Below, one piece after another: positions 49,333 through 58,446 of a stretch of 58,446 bases of DNA. The stretch covers positions 1 through 58,446 of the forward strand of contig NZ_JABEQF010000020.1 in NCBI RefSeq assembly GCF_014174355.1, read 5' to 3'. A program made the translations under genes and the position numbers. Numbering within the stretch: position 1 is the first letter of the stretch; every line of letters starts with the position of its first letter. The notes below the pieces were generated by a model, which was given only the letters and a program-made list of their open reading frames with translations, was not told the origin of the DNA and ran no database searches. This DNA comes from Gluconacetobacter azotocaptans (GTDB lineage Bacteria; Pseudomonadota; Alphaproteobacteria; Acetobacterales; Acetobacteraceae).

Positions 49333-50520
49333 CTACCGTGCGCCGGGGATGCCGTCACCGGCCCCCGTCGGTTCGGTGTAGGCGCGGCTTTTCCAGACCA
49401 CGCCGCGTCCGCGATGATGGTCGATGGCCGACCCGACGGTCGCCGCGGTATAGAACAGCGCCACCAGCGGCAGCAGCGGCGCCCAGGCCGGCGACAGGCG
49501 GAAGCGGCGCAGGGTCGGCACGAACGACGCCATCGACGCCCCCCAGGCCAGCACCCCCAGCAGGCGCGTCGCGCCATGGCCGGACAGGGCGAATACCATC
49601 GGCGCGATCCAAACCAGCACCATGCCCAGCACCGTGGCCAGCAGCAGCGCCGGCGAATAGCGCAGCTGCACATAGGCGGTACGCGCCACCATGCGCCAGA
49701 TGTCGCGCGGATGCGGATAGGGGCGGATCGAGCGGGCCAGCCGGCTATGGCCCAGATACAGGCGGCCGCCGCTGCGCTTGACGCGAACGGCCAGGGTGCA
49801 ATCGTCGATCAGCGCCCCGCGCAGCGCCTCGATCCCGCCGATGCGCGCCAGCGCGCTGCGCCGGATCAGGATCGACCCGCCGGCGGCCCCGGCCACCCGG
49901 CTGCGCGGATCGTTGACCCGCGCAAAGGGATAAAGCAGCGCGAAGAAGAAGACGAAGGCCGGCACCAGCATCTGTTCGGCAGCACTCTGGCAGTTCAGCT
50001 CCACCATCTCGGACACCTGGTCCAGGCCGTCGGCCTGCGCCTTGGCAACCAGGGTGGCCAGGTGGGCCGGATCGTGCTGGATGTCCGCGTCGGTCAGGAA
50101 TACGTAGCCCCCCTCGTCCGGCACCTGCCGCCGGGCCTCGGCCACGCCCTGCGCCACCGCCCAGAGCTTGCCGCTCCATCCCGCAGGGCGTTCCTGCCCC
50201 GTGATCACCGTCAGGCGGTCCAGCGGGTCGGGCACGGCGCGGGCAAGGGCGCCGGTGCCGTCCGTGCTGTTGTCGTCGACCAGGATCAGGCGCAGCGTCC
50301 CGGGATAATCCTGCCCCAGCAGCGAGGCCACGCAGGCCCGCACCGATTCGGCCTCGTCCCGCGCGGGGACGACAATGCAGACGGTGGGCCAGACGGCGGG
50401 GGTGGCCCCGTCCGGCAGGGTCGGAGCGAGGATCGGGCCAGCCTGCCAGAACCGGCCATGGAAGAAGACGAGGACGACCCAGATCAGAACAGACAGCAGC
50501 GACAGGACCAGCCAGAGCAT
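49333..50520 (-). CDS. hpnB: Hopanoid-associated glycosyltransferase HpnB
   Basis: A 395-residue membrane-associated GT2 protein: N-terminal span (LWLVLSLLSVLIWVVLVFF), transferase domain with LVDDNSTDGT and FLTDADIQHDP, and C-terminal membrane helices. In the canonical hpn order after hpnA. Its exact sugar transfer step is not established. Confidence 0.93.
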   Translation of the reverse strand: MLWLVLSLLSVLIWVVLVFFHGRFWQAGPILAPTLPDGATPAVWPTVCIVVPARDEAESVRACVASLLGQDYPGTLRLILVDDNSTDGTGALARAVPDPLDRLTVITGQERPAGWSGKLWAVAQGVAEARRQVPDEGGYVFLTDADIQHDPAHLATLVAKAQADGLDQVSEMVELNCQSAAEQMLVPAFVFFFALLYPFARVNDPRSRVAGAAGGSILIRRSALARIGGIEALRGALIDDCTLAVRVKRSGGRLYLGHSRLARSIRPYPHPRDIWRMVARTAYVQLRYSPALLLATVLGMVLVWIAPMVFALSGHGATRLLGVLAWGASMASFVPTLRRFRLSPAWAPLLPLVALFYTAATVGSAIDHHRGRGVVWKSRAYTEPTGAGDGIPGAR

Positions 50521-50532
50521 TCGATCAAATCC

Positions 50533-51528
50533 TTACCCCAGCATGCCACTCTGACGAAACCAGTCGATGGCGTCGGACACCGCCGCGCGCGCCGGGCGGG
50601 GGGCATAGCCCAGTTCGTGCTCCGCCTTGGCCGAGGAAAAGAACATCTTCTTGTGCGACATGGCCAGCATCTCGCGCGTGACGCGGGGCGCGATGCCGAA
50701 GCCGCGCGACAGCCATTCCGAAACGACGGCCACCGGCCAGATCACCGATTGCGGCAGGCTGATGCGCGGCGGCCGCACGCCGGCGATGTCCGCCGTCATG
50801 GCGAACAGGTCGCGCAGCAGGTAATTCTGGCCGCCCAGGATGTATTTCTGGCCCACGCGGCCGCGTTCCAGTGCCAGCGCGTGCCCTTCGGCGACGTCGT
50901 CGACATGGACGATATTGACGCCGGTATCGACATAGGCGGGCATCTTGCCGGCGGCGCAGTCCAGGATCATCTGCCCGGTCGGCGTCGGCTTGATGTCGCG
51001 CGGCCCCACCGGGGTCGAGGGGTTGACGACCACCGCCGGCAGGCCGCGTTCGCGCACCAGGCGCAGGACCTCCTGCTCCGCGCGGTATTTGGACCGCTTG
51101 TAGATGCCGATCACCGCATGTTCGTGCACCGGCGTGGTCTCGTCCGACACGGTGCCGTCGCCGATCAGCCCCAGCGCCGCGACCGACGAGCAATAGACGA
51201 TCCGTTCGACCCCGGCCTCCTGCGCCGCGATCATCAGCTGCCGCGTGCCCTCGACATTCGCCATCATCATCGGCGCCGGGTCGGGCACCCACAGCCGGTA
51301 GTCGGCGGCGACGTGAAAGACGTAGCGGCAGCCCTTCACCGCCGCCGCGAAGCCCGCAGGCGCCGACAGGTCGCCCTCGACCAGTTCGGCCGGCAGGTCA
51401 CGGATATTCGTCAGGTCCGCCCCCTTGCGCGCCATCAGGCGCAGCGAATGCCCGCGTTCGAGGAGGTTGCGGGCGACGGCCGAACCGACAAAACCGGTCG
51501 CACCGGTCACAAGCGTGGGGGCAGTCAT
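50533..51528 (-). CDS. hpnA: Hopanoid-associated sugar epimerase HpnA
   Basis: A 331-residue extended short-chain dehydrogenase: NAD motif VTGATGFVGSAVARNLL, catalytic YKRSK and Ser in YCSSVAALG, with the family block HVAADYRLWVPDP. First gene of the minus-strand hopanoid operon. ATG at 51528; a further 24 open codons upstream look non-coding. Divergent from hpnL across 131 bases. Confidence 0.94.
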   Translation of the reverse strand: MTAPTLVTGATGFVGSAVARNLLERGHSLRLMARKGADLTNIRDLPAELVEGDLSAPAGFAAAVKGCRYVFHVAADYRLWVPDPAPMMMANVEGTRQLMIAAQEAGVERIVYCSSVAALGLIGDGTVSDETTPVHEHAVIGIYKRSKYRAEQEVLRLVRERGLPAVVVNPSTPVGPRDIKPTPTGQMILDCAAGKMPAYVDTGVNIVHVDDVAEGHALALERGRVGQKYILGGQNYLLRDLFAMTADIAGVRPPRISLPQSVIWPVAVVSEWLSRGFGIAPRVTREMLAMSHKKMFFSSAKAEHELGYAPRPARAAVSDAIDWFRQSGMLG

Positions 51529-51659
51529 GATGCGGCCGGGTGCTCCGATAACGTGAAGAAGGCGCGCCCGCGGAGAACCCTCGGGCGACAGGGGGTTCAT
51601 TTATCCCGACACCTCATGGTGGCGCCAGACCCTGCTGTGGTGTAAGTCAGGCCCAACCC

Positions 51660-52778
51660 ATGCGCCGGAACGCCCCGTCAAGGACGCTCGTGGCGCGGCA
51701 GACGAAGTGCGATCCATCCTTGAAAAAACTCACGATCCTGCTGGCCTTCCTGGGATTGGCCCTGATTACCGGTTGTACCGCGTGGCTGGGCGCGGGGGCG
51801 GTCGTGAAGGCCGTCCTGTCCATCGGACTGGTCGGATTCGGCGCGACGGTGCTGGCCCAGCTTGCGGTCGACGCAATTCTGGGTCTTGCCTGGCACGCGG
51901 CTTGCCGCGAGATCGGGCTGGGGCACCTGACAGGCGCGCGCATGGTGCGCGACGCGGCGGCGACCTGCCTGCCGTTCTCGCAACTGGGCGGCATCCTGGT
52001 GGGCATCCGCGCGACCTGTTCGGGCCTGGCGCGGCGACAGACCGGTCGCCCCGTCGAATGGCCCGAGGCCGCCAGCGCCAACATCGTCGACCTGACGACC
52101 GAGGTGCTGGGCCAGATCGTCTTCGTGCTAGTGGCCGTCGTCTTCCTGGTCGCGCACCAGCAATCCAGCCCGTTCGCCAAGCCGGTCATCATCGGCACCG
52201 TCCTGCTGGCCCTGGGCATCGGTGGCTTCATCTGGACGCAGCGGCATGGCGGCACCATCCTCAAGCGGGTCGCGCGGGGGCTCAGCCGCAACATCGCCTC
52301 GCAATGGCACAGCGCGCTGCTGAGCAGCGCCGACACCATGCAGCAGCGGCTGGACGAGGTCTGGTCCCATCCCGGCCGCATCGCCGAGGCCGCCCTGCTG
52401 CATGTGGTCGCCTGGGTGGGCAGCGCGGCCACGGTGTGGGTGGCCTATTATTTCCTCGGCGCGCATCTCAGCTTCACCGGCGCCATCGCCATCGAGGGCG
52501 TGGCGTGCGGCATCATGTCGGCGTCGTTCCTGGTCCCCGCCGGGCTGGGCGTGCAGGAAGCGGCCTACATGGCGCTGGGATCAGCCTTCGGGATCGACCC
52601 GTCGCTGTCGCTGGGCCTGTCGCTGCTGCGGCGGGGCCGGGACCTGGTGATCGGCGTCCCGGTGCTGCTGCTGTGGCAGGCATCGGAAATGCGCCTGCTG
52701 CGCCAGCGCGAACGCGCCATCCCCCCGGCGCGCGAACAGAAGCCGGCCGCCTATGCCGCGTCGGAACGCTCGCGCTGA
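51660..52778 (+). CDS. hpnL: HpnL-like integral membrane protein
   Basis: A 372-residue inner-membrane protein of the UPF0104/LPG synthase TM superfamily with about eight spans. LTILLAFLGLALITGC, CLPFSQLGGILVGIRA and SFLVPAGLGVQEAAYM are typical. HpnL family members occur with hopanoid genes and may take part in hopanoid or lipid transport. The start is uncertain: ATG at 51660 or TTG at 51720 just before the first span. Overlap is absent; tyrA follows after 13 bases. Confidence 0.88.
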   Translation: MRRNAPSRTLVARQTKCDPSLKKLTILLAFLGLALITGCTAWLGAGAVVKAVLSIGLVGFGATVLAQLAVDAILGLAWHAACREIGLGHLTGARMVRDAAATCLPFSQLGGILVGIRATCSGLARRQTGRPVEWPEAASANIVDLTTEVLGQIVFVLVAVVFLVAHQQSSPFAKPVIIGTVLLALGIGGFIWTQRHGGTILKRVARGLSRNIASQWHSALLSSADTMQQRLDEVWSHPGRIAEAALLHVVAWVGSAATVWVAYYFLGAHLSFTGAIAIEGVACGIMSASFLVPAGLGVQEAAYMALGSAFGIDPSLSLGLSLLRRGRDLVIGVPVLLLWQASEMRLLRQRERAIPPAREQKPAAYAASERSR

Positions 52779-52791
52779 AACAGGCCCCGTC

Positions 52792-53700
52792 ATGACCGAT
52801 TCCATCACCGCCTCTTCCGGTCCGCTGTTCCGCAGGCTGGCCATCATCGGCCCCGGCCTGATCGGCTCGTCCATCCTGCGCCGCGCGCGGCAGGACGGCA
52901 CGATCGCGGCCCGACTGGTGGCCTGCGACATCAGCCCCGACGTGTGCCGCCGGGTGGCGGAACTGGGCCTGGCGGACGAGGTGGAGCAGGACCCGCTGCG
53001 CGCCGTCGCCGACGCCGATTGCGTAATCCTGTGCGTGCCCGTGGGCGCGATCGCCGAAGTCGGGGCCCATGTCCTGCCGGCGATGAAGCCCGGCGCCATC
53101 CTCAGCGAGGTCGGGTCGACCAAGCTGTCGATCCTGACCGCCCTCGCCCCCGCGCTGCGCCCCGACGTGCCGTTCGTGCCGACGCACCCGATGGCCGGGA
53201 CCGAGCATTCCGGCCCCGACGCCGGCTTCGCCACCCTGTTCGACGATCGGTGGTGCCTGCTGACGCCGCTGCCCGAGACGCCGCCGGCTGCCACGGACCT
53301 GATCGTGGAGATGTGGCACCGCATGGGCGCGCGCACCCGCGTCATGGACCCGGCCCATCACGACCGGGTCTGCGCGATCGTCAGCCATCTGCCGCATCTG
53401 CTGGCCTTCACCATCTGCGGCACCGCCGACGACCTGGCGGACGAAACCCGGTCGGAAGTGCTGGATTTCGCGGCCTCGGGCTTCCGCGACTTCACCCGCA
53501 TCGCGGCGTCCGACCCGGTGATGTGGCGCGACATCTTCCTGAACAACCGCGAGGCGCTGCTGGAAATGCTGGCCCGCTTCATGGAGGACGCGCAGGCCAT
53601 GGCCCGCGCCATCCGCTGGGGCGACGAGGAGTTCATCGTCGACCGGATCGAACGCGGCCGGCATATCCGCCGGAGCCTGATCGAAAACCGCCAGGCGTAA
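52792..53700 (+). CDS. tyrA: Prephenate/arogenate dehydrogenase
   Basis: NAD-dependent oxidative decarboxylation in tyrosine synthesis. 302 residues. Rossmann motif IIGPGLIGSSILRRA, catalytic region VPTHPMAGTEHSGPDAGF and the helical C-terminal dimerisation half are present. No ACT domain. ATG at 52792; AGG upstream is weak. Possibly read through from hpnL. Confidence 0.95.
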   Translation: MTDSITASSGPLFRRLAIIGPGLIGSSILRRARQDGTIAARLVACDISPDVCRRVAELGLADEVEQDPLRAVADADCVILCVPVGAIAEVGAHVLPAMKPGAILSEVGSTKLSILTALAPALRPDVPFVPTHPMAGTEHSGPDAGFATLFDDRWCLLTPLPETPPAATDLIVEMWHRMGARTRVMDPAHHDRVCAIVSHLPHLLAFTICGTADDLADETRSEVLDFAASGFRDFTRIAASDPVMWRDIFLNNREALLEMLARFMEDAQAMARAIRWGDEEFIVDRIERGRHIRRSLIENRQA

Positions 53701-53766
53701 TCGGGGTCCAGGGCCTCAGGCCCTGGCGTGGTTCGGGGCAGCGCCCCGACCTTTCCGCCCGCCGGT
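53701..53766. repeat. Intergenic hairpin repeat, family B; likely bidirectional terminator
   Basis: Two perfect hairpins: CCAGGGCCT-C-AGGCCCTGG (53708-53726) and TCGGGGC-AGC-GCCCCGA (53733-53749). Lies exactly between the convergent stops of tyrA and the malic enzyme. The first 26 bases are identical to 20173-20198. Confidence 0.8.
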
Positions 53767-53767
53767 C

Positions 53768-55402
53768 TCAGTCCGCCAGGTCGTAGGCCGGGCTGTAGGT
53801 CATGCCCTCGATCCACGAGCGGATATCGGCGGGGCGGTCCACCTGCGCCATACCGGACTCGAAGATGTATTCGGCCAGGCGGCAGGCCGAGGTGATCTGG
53901 ACCTCCAGGATCTGGCTTTGCGGCGGGTAGAGCATGCCGCGCGCCTGCGCCGTCACGTCGACCTGGTCGGCCAGGGCGTGCGCGGCCTCGATGATCAGGG
54001 CGTCGGTGATCAGGCGCGGCCGGGTGGCATAGGTGGCCAGCCCCAACCCGGGGAAGATGTAGAAATTATTGGCCTGCCCGGGGCGGAAGACGGCCTCGCC
54101 GCGCGTGACCTGCGGAAACTGCACCCCCGCCGCGTACAGCGCCCGTCCGTCCGACCAGGCATAGGCCTGTTCGGCCGTGCATTCGGAATGGGGGATCGAC
54201 AGCGGGAAGATCACCGGCCGCACGTTGATCTCGGCCATCAGCGACACGATTTCGCGCGTGAAGGCCCCGCCGGCGGTGGACACGCCGATCAGCACGCTGG
54301 GGCGTACCCGGCGGATGGTGGCGGGCAGGTCGCGCGTGGGCTCGGCCGTGTGGGCGTAGCGGCGCTGCTCGTCGCTCAGGTCGGCGCGCGAGGGTTCGAC
54401 CAGGCCGTGCACGTCCATCATGGTGATCCGCGCCCGGGCCTCGGCCTGCGACAGGCCCTCGGCCTGCATCGCCTTCACCAGCAGGTCGGACGTGCCCAGC
54501 GCCGACGACCCGGCGCCGAGGAACAGGAACGTCTGGTCCGACAGTTTCTCGTCCTTGATCCGCAGGGCGGTGATCAGGCCGGCCAGGGTCACCGAGGCGG
54601 TGCCCTGGATGTCGTCGTTGTAGCACAGCACGCGCTCGCGGTACTGTTCGAGGTAGCGGATGGCGTCCGTGCCTTTCCAGTCCTCGAAATGGATGCAGCA
54701 GGCAGGGAAGACCTCCTGCACGGCGGCGACGAATTCCGCGACGAAGGCATCCAGTTCGGCCTGGGGCGGCGGCTCGCGCCGCAGGCCCAGATACAGCGGA
54801 TCGGCGCGCAGAGCGGCGTTGGTGGTGCCGATATCAAGCTGGATGGGCAGCGTCGTCTGCGGCGGCACCGCAGCACAGGCGGTGTAAAGCTGCAGCTTGC
54901 CGATGGGGATGCCCATGCCGTTGGCGCCGATGTCGCCCAGCCCCAGGATGCGCCCGCCGGTGGTGACGCAGATGAACCGCACGTCGGCGACCGGCCAGTT
55001 GCGCAGGACCTCGGCGATGCGGCCCTTCATCTCCAGGCTGAGATACATGCCCCGGGGGCGGCGATAGATGTGGCTGAAGGCCTTGCAGGCCTCGCCCAGG
55101 GTAGGGGCATAGACGATCGGCACGAAACGCGCCGGATCGGACATCAGCACCTTGTAGAACAGGGTCTCGTTCCGGTCGACCAGCGCGGACAGGTAGATGT
55201 AGCGTTCCAGGTCGGTCGGCTTGGCGTCCAGATGGCGCAGGGCGCGTTCCGCCTGCCGGTCCAGCGTCTCGATCTGCGGGGGCAGCAGGCCTTCCAGCCC
55301 GTAGGCGCGCCGTTCCTCGCGGGTGAAGGCGGTGCCCCGGTTGAAGGCGGGGTCGTTCAGCAGCGCCGTGCCTCGCAGGCTGTGCTGGGCGGATTCGTTC
55401 AT
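53768..55402 (-). CDS. maeA: NAD-type malic enzyme
   Basis: Oxidative decarboxylation of malate to pyruvate. 544 residues, the length of the MaeA/SfcA group without phosphotransacetylase domain. Motifs: IVYAPTLGEACKAFSHIYRR, ILGLGDIGANGMGIPIGKL, CYNDDIQGTASVTLAG, the dinucleotide fold FLGAGSSALGTSDLL and the late FPGLGLATYA. Cofactor preference (NAD or NADP) is inferred from subfamily only. Confidence 0.95.
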   Translation of the reverse strand: MNESAQHSLRGTALLNDPAFNRGTAFTREERRAYGLEGLLPPQIETLDRQAERALRHLDAKPTDLERYIYLSALVDRNETLFYKVLMSDPARFVPIVYAPTLGEACKAFSHIYRRPRGMYLSLEMKGRIAEVLRNWPVADVRFICVTTGGRILGLGDIGANGMGIPIGKLQLYTACAAVPPQTTLPIQLDIGTTNAALRADPLYLGLRREPPPQAELDAFVAEFVAAVQEVFPACCIHFEDWKGTDAIRYLEQYRERVLCYNDDIQGTASVTLAGLITALRIKDEKLSDQTFLFLGAGSSALGTSDLLVKAMQAEGLSQAEARARITMMDVHGLVEPSRADLSDEQRRYAHTAEPTRDLPATIRRVRPSVLIGVSTAGGAFTREIVSLMAEINVRPVIFPLSIPHSECTAEQAYAWSDGRALYAAGVQFPQVTRGEAVFRPGQANNFYIFPGLGLATYATRPRLITDALIIEAAHALADQVDVTAQARGMLYPPQSQILEVQITSACRLAEYIFESGMAQVDRPADIRSWIEGMTYSPAYDLAD

Positions 55403-55475
55403 TTTTATCGCTCTCCCTGAAATTGCATGGCCTTGTCGGGCGGCCTTTTTTGAATCGTCACGGGCAGGGTCGGCG

Positions 55476-56141
55476 TCAGACCCCCGGCAGTTCGTTGACG
55501 GTGACGATGCGCCACGCCTCGGGGAAGCGTTCCACGATCGTCAGCGACAGGTTCTGGATCGAGAAATGCAGGGCCGTATCGGCATGCACGCGCAGGGCAT
55601 GCGCCAGCGCCGCCCGGATGGCGCCGCCATGGCTGACGACCACCATGTCCTGCCCTTCGTGCCGGCGCGCCAGGCGATCCAGGGTTTCGCCGACGCGGGC
55701 GCAGACATTCAGCATGCTTTCGCCGCCGGGCGGGCATTCGGTAGCCGACACCGACCAGAACAGGTGCGGCGGCAGCGTCAGGCAATCGGGCAGTTCGTGA
55801 TGGCGCAGCCCGTGCCATTCGCCCATCGACTGTTCGGTGAAGCCGGGTTCGACCGTCCAGTCCGCGGGGCCGTAACCGGCCTCCTGAATCGCCTGGGCCG
55901 TGCGGTGCGTGCGCCCCAGCGGCGAGGTGAACCACAGCGCTTCGCGCGGCAGGCGGGCCGCCAGCGCCTCGTACATCGGGCGCTGGGCGATCAGGCTGTC
56001 GGGGCAGAGCGGCACGTCCAGCGACCCGTAGAGGCGCATCCGGGCATTTTCCTCGACCAGCGCGTGGCGGATCATCCAGAAGCGGGTCACGCCGGGCTGG
56101 AGCTTGGGGGTGTCGAGGAAATGGCCGTGATTCTGGTTCAT
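55476..56141 (-). CDS. Histidine phosphatase family protein
   Basis: A 221-residue phosphoglycerate-mutase-like protein. The phosphohistidine motif reads MIRHALVEEN (RHA rather than RHG). Other landmarks are FTSPLGRTHRTAQAI and VVSHGGAIRAAL with the second His. Phosphatase on a small phosphorylated metabolite is the family expectation. The ATG overlaps the stop of the 702-residue PLP-fold gene (ATGA), so the two are translationally coupled. Confidence 0.9.
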   Translation of the reverse strand: MNQNHGHFLDTPKLQPGVTRFWMIRHALVEENARMRLYGSLDVPLCPDSLIAQRPMYEALAARLPREALWFTSPLGRTHRTAQAIQEAGYGPADWTVEPGFTEQSMGEWHGLRHHELPDCLTLPPHLFWSVSATECPPGGESMLNVCARVGETLDRLARRHEGQDMVVVSHGGAIRAALAHALRVHADTALHFSIQNLSLTIVERFPEAWRIVTVNELPGV

Positions 56142-58246
56142 GCAGGCGGATCCGATCGGCAAGGGGGCAGTTTCACCTCGGCATCCATACCCGGATACGG
56201 GGCGTAGGTCTGTACCGGCGCGGCCCCGGCGATGGCCGGCCAATGCCGCAGGATCAGCCCGATCTTGGCCACGACCCGCAGTGCATCGCCGATTTCCCGA
56301 TCCATGCGCCTGTCGGGAACCAGCCCGTCATGCGACGGCTCGCCCGACACAAGGCGCGCGCCCGCCGAGATGCGCAATGCCCCCGCCGGCCCGTCCGCCC
56401 GCCCCGCGTGCGGCAGCGGAACCGGCTGGCCGACATGGCACAGCAGGCCGGCCAGGGCGCGGTCCGCCTCCGGCGGGACCAGCCGCGACAGATCGGTGTT
56501 GAGCCAGCGATAGAGAGCGCGCGCGTCCTCCAGCGACAGGGGCACGAACGACGCGGCGGACGACGCCGGGTCCCGCACGAAGAACGACAGGATGGTCGGC
56601 CGGTCGTCCCAGGCATCGGCCAATGGCGGCCGGACGGGCGCAGGCGCCGGCAGGCGCGCCAGGTCGGGGCTGGCGTCGATGGAGCGTTCGACCGCCGTCA
56701 GGAAACGGTCCAGCCGGTCGCGCACCACCGCGCGGGGGATGGCGTGCAGGGCGGTCATTTCCGCCAGCGCCGCCGACCAGCGCAGGGCCAGGCCGATGTT
56801 CTCGCCCACGGGCAGCACCTGCCCGGCGGGACAATCGGGCCACGCCCCCCGGTGGCTGTACTGCGCCAGACCCGCCGGCAGGCGCCCGTCCGCCAGCCGC
56901 GCCGCCACCCGGGCAGGCAGCAGCAGCGCGCCGCAGAAGGGCGGGCCGGTGAAGAATTTGGACCCGGTGATCATCACCATCCAGCCGCGATCCAGATAGT
57001 CGCGCACCCGGCAGGGATCCAGCCGGGCCTGGCAGGCATCGACCACGATGTCGGGCGGCGGCCCGTCCCAGCCCGTCAGCCCGTCCAGCACCGCCATCCC
57101 CGGCGCCAGCAGCCCGGTCTTCGACAGGTCCAGCCGGTGCAGCAGCACATGCCGGCCGGCGGCGCGCGCCTGCCGCGCCAGCACCGCACAGTCGCGATCG
57201 ACCTCGCCGTCCGGGCGCAGCGCGCCGTCGGGGCCGCGCAGGGGCACCGACAGCAGCATGGTGTCCGCCGGGAAGCCGTCGATCAGCCCGCCCTGCCGCA
57301 CCTGTGCGCCCAGCGCGGTGTCGTTGGCGAAATGGCAACCTTTTGCCGCTAACGGTACGCCACTCCCGGTTTCCTCGGGGGCCAGAAGGATATTGCTGAC
57401 CGGATGTCCACCAGGTGCCAGCGCAGCCAGAACCAGAGCGTCCAGTTCGCAGTCCGTGCCGGACGGGGCCAGAACCACGCCCTCGTCGTCGGCCAGATGG
57501 AAATGCGCGGCGATCCGGGCATGCAGGTCGCGCACCAGCGCCGCGCGCGCGGCCTCGCCCCGCCCGACCATGCCGTCCGTCACCAGGCGCAGCCGCGCGG
57601 CCTCGGCCCCCGCGAAGCCGCGTTCGGACAGGGACGAGGCGGTCGAGGAAGCGAAGGTGACCGCCCACGGGCGCGGCCGGTGCGAACAGCCGTAATGATT
57701 GAGTCCGGTCGCCGGATCGACGGCCAGGCGGGCATCCCCCCCTTCGGCCATCAGGGCTTCGGCGGGGCCCAGCAGGGGCCACAGACCGGCCAGCAGCACC
57801 CGCACGGCGGCGAAGCCATCCGCCGGTATCGCGGTCGCGGGCTGCAAGGGGGCCAGCATCCCCCACACTACCCCCAGGCGGGCGGCGGGCGGCACATCGC
57901 CCGCCATGTCGGCGCACCATTCCGCGCCCGGGGACATGCCGCCCTCGGCGACGTCAAGGGCCCGGAACAGGGCCGCGGTACGGGCGGCGCACAGCCCCGC
58001 CAGCACCGGGTCCACCCCCGCGACCTCCAGCAGCCGGGCCAGTTCCAGCGCGTGGCGCAGGAAGACCGACGCGACGCCGGGCGGCGCCAGGCAGGGCGCG
58101 CCCAGCACGACCCCGCCATCGGCGCCGACCCGGAACGGTATGTCCAGCCCCGGGTCCAGGGCGATACGCCGCCCCCCCGCGATCACCCGCAGGTCCGGCC
58201 GTTCGAGGACAAGGATCAGATCCTGGGTCAGCTGTTCGGCAAGCAC
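56138..58246 (-). CDS. Large PLP-fold (type I) protein of unknown function
   Basis: A 702-residue protein, GTG start with AGGGA upstream. Residues 1-170 match no domain I recognise. From about 175 there is a fold type I-like region: [52 protein letters not shown] and [13 protein letters not shown], where Lys430 is in the place of the PLP Schiff-base lysine. After about 600 the sequence is again unassigned. Presumably an aminotransferase- or decarboxylase-like enzyme; the reaction is unknown. Coupled to the histidine phosphatase and divergent from an rfbB-like gene. Confidence 0.7.
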   Translation of the reverse strand: MLAEQLTQDLILVLERPDLRVIAGGRRIALDPGLDIPFRVGADGGVVLGAPCLAPPGVASVFLRHALELARLLEVAGVDPVLAGLCAARTAALFRALDVAEGGMSPGAEWCADMAGDVPPAARLGVVWGMLAPLQPATAIPADGFAAVRVLLAGLWPLLGPAEALMAEGGDARLAVDPATGLNHYGCSHRPRPWAVTFASSTASSLSERGFAGAEAARLRLVTDGMVGRGEAARAALVRDLHARIAAHFHLADDEGVVLAPSGTDCELDALVLAALAPGGHPVSNILLAPEETGSGVPLAAKGCHFANDTALGAQVRQGGLIDGFPADTMLLSVPLRGPDGALRPDGEVDRDCAVLARQARAAGRHVLLHRLDLSKTGLLAPGMAVLDGLTGWDGPPPDIVVDACQARLDPCRVRDYLDRGWMVMITGSKFFTGPPFCGALLLPARVAARLADGRLPAGLAQYSHRGAWPDCPAGQVLPVGENIGLALRWSAALAEMTALHAIPRAVVRDRLDRFLTAVERSIDASPDLARLPAPAPVRPPLADAWDDRPTILSFFVRDPASSAASFVPLSLEDARALYRWLNTDLSRLVPPEADRALAGLLCHVGQPVPLPHAGRADGPAGALRISAGARLVSGEPSHDGLVPDRRMDREIGDALRVVAKIGLILRHWPAIAGAAPVQTYAPYPGMDAEVKLPPCRSDPPA

Positions 58247-58335
58247 ATGAACATCCCTGTTGTCGCCATCATTATGCGCGCGCGCGCCAGGGTCATCAAA
58301 TCGGTCGGCAATTCGGCTCGAAACCGGGGGTTTTC

Positions 58336-58446
58336 ATGCGGATTATCGTAACGGGCGGGTGCGGGTTCATCGGATCGGCGGTGGTGCGCCGGCTGATCGG
58401 GTTCACGGGACATCAGGTGGTCAATGTGGACTGCCTGACCTACGCG
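58336..58446 (+). CDS. rfbB: dTDP-glucose 4,6-dehydratase, 5' part (truncated by window end)
   Basis: Only the first 37 codons are inside. They read [18 protein letters not shown] and end [10 protein letters not shown], the typical RfbB N-terminus with NAD motif GGCGFIG and the Asp that binds the adenosine ribose. Suggests a nucleotide-sugar (dTDP-rhamnose) cluster to the right. Confidence 0.85.
   Translation, partial: MRIIVTGGCGFIGSAVVRRLIGFTGHQVVNVDCLTYA

Overview
This is a high-GC chromosomal window from an alphaproteobacterium. It is most likely an acetic acid bacterium (Acetobacteraceae, near Gluconacetobacter/Komagataeibacter). That placement is an inference from the complete hopanoid cluster (hpnA-G with squalene-hopene cyclase), the phosphoketolase/acetate kinase pair, the zinc alcohol dehydrogenase and the intergenic repeats. 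No 16S gene lies in the window to confirm it.

Layout, left to right. Positions 1-175 look like the promoter and boxA leader of a ribosomal RNA operon running leftward out of the window. Next, on the minus strand, come clpB (with a heat-shock type promoter), a zinc alcohol dehydrogenase, an S10 carboxypeptidase, an M28 aminopeptidase, a HbpS/GlcG-like protein and an aldo/keto reductase, faced by a divergent LysR regulator. A FAH-family hydrolase and a small lipoprotein follow. Then comes the branched-chain amino acid block miaA-ilvB-ilvN-ilvC (minus). serB, a CDF metal transporter, a Nit-type amidase, NAD kinase and an FxLYD-like secreted protein complete the first third.

Positions 20.55-25.84 kb form a visibly lower-GC segment beside a tRNA-Leu(TAA). 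It carries an S1/P1-type nuclease and a TonB-dependent receptor in one transcription unit, and a divergent exported DUF218 protein. After the tRNA come a YgjP-type metalloprotease and YcgN. Next is a remnant-like polyamine-type ABC transporter in which the ATPase has lost every catalytic motif and the permease is truncated. Then follow a DUF883/YqjE-type membrane pair and a complete MarR-FUSC-DUF1656-HlyD-outer membrane factor efflux operon with a near-perfect palindromic operator.

The right half holds ackA-xfp-nudix (phosphoketolase route to acetyl phosphate, acetate and ATP), a two-domain glycosyltransferase, and the hopanoid operon hpnA-B-C-D-E-shc-hpnG with divergent hpnL. tyrA, malic enzyme, a histidine-phosphatase protein translationally coupled to an unusual 702-residue PLP-fold protein, and the first 37 codons of a dTDP-glucose 4,6-dehydratase at the right edge complete it.

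Hairpin-forming repeats recur in the gaps between genes and probably end transcription in several places. The best candidates for something undescribed are the degenerate ABC system (27.3-29.9 kb), the nuclease/TonB-receptor island (20.6-25.8 kb) and the PLP-fold/phosphatase pair (55.5-58.2 kb).
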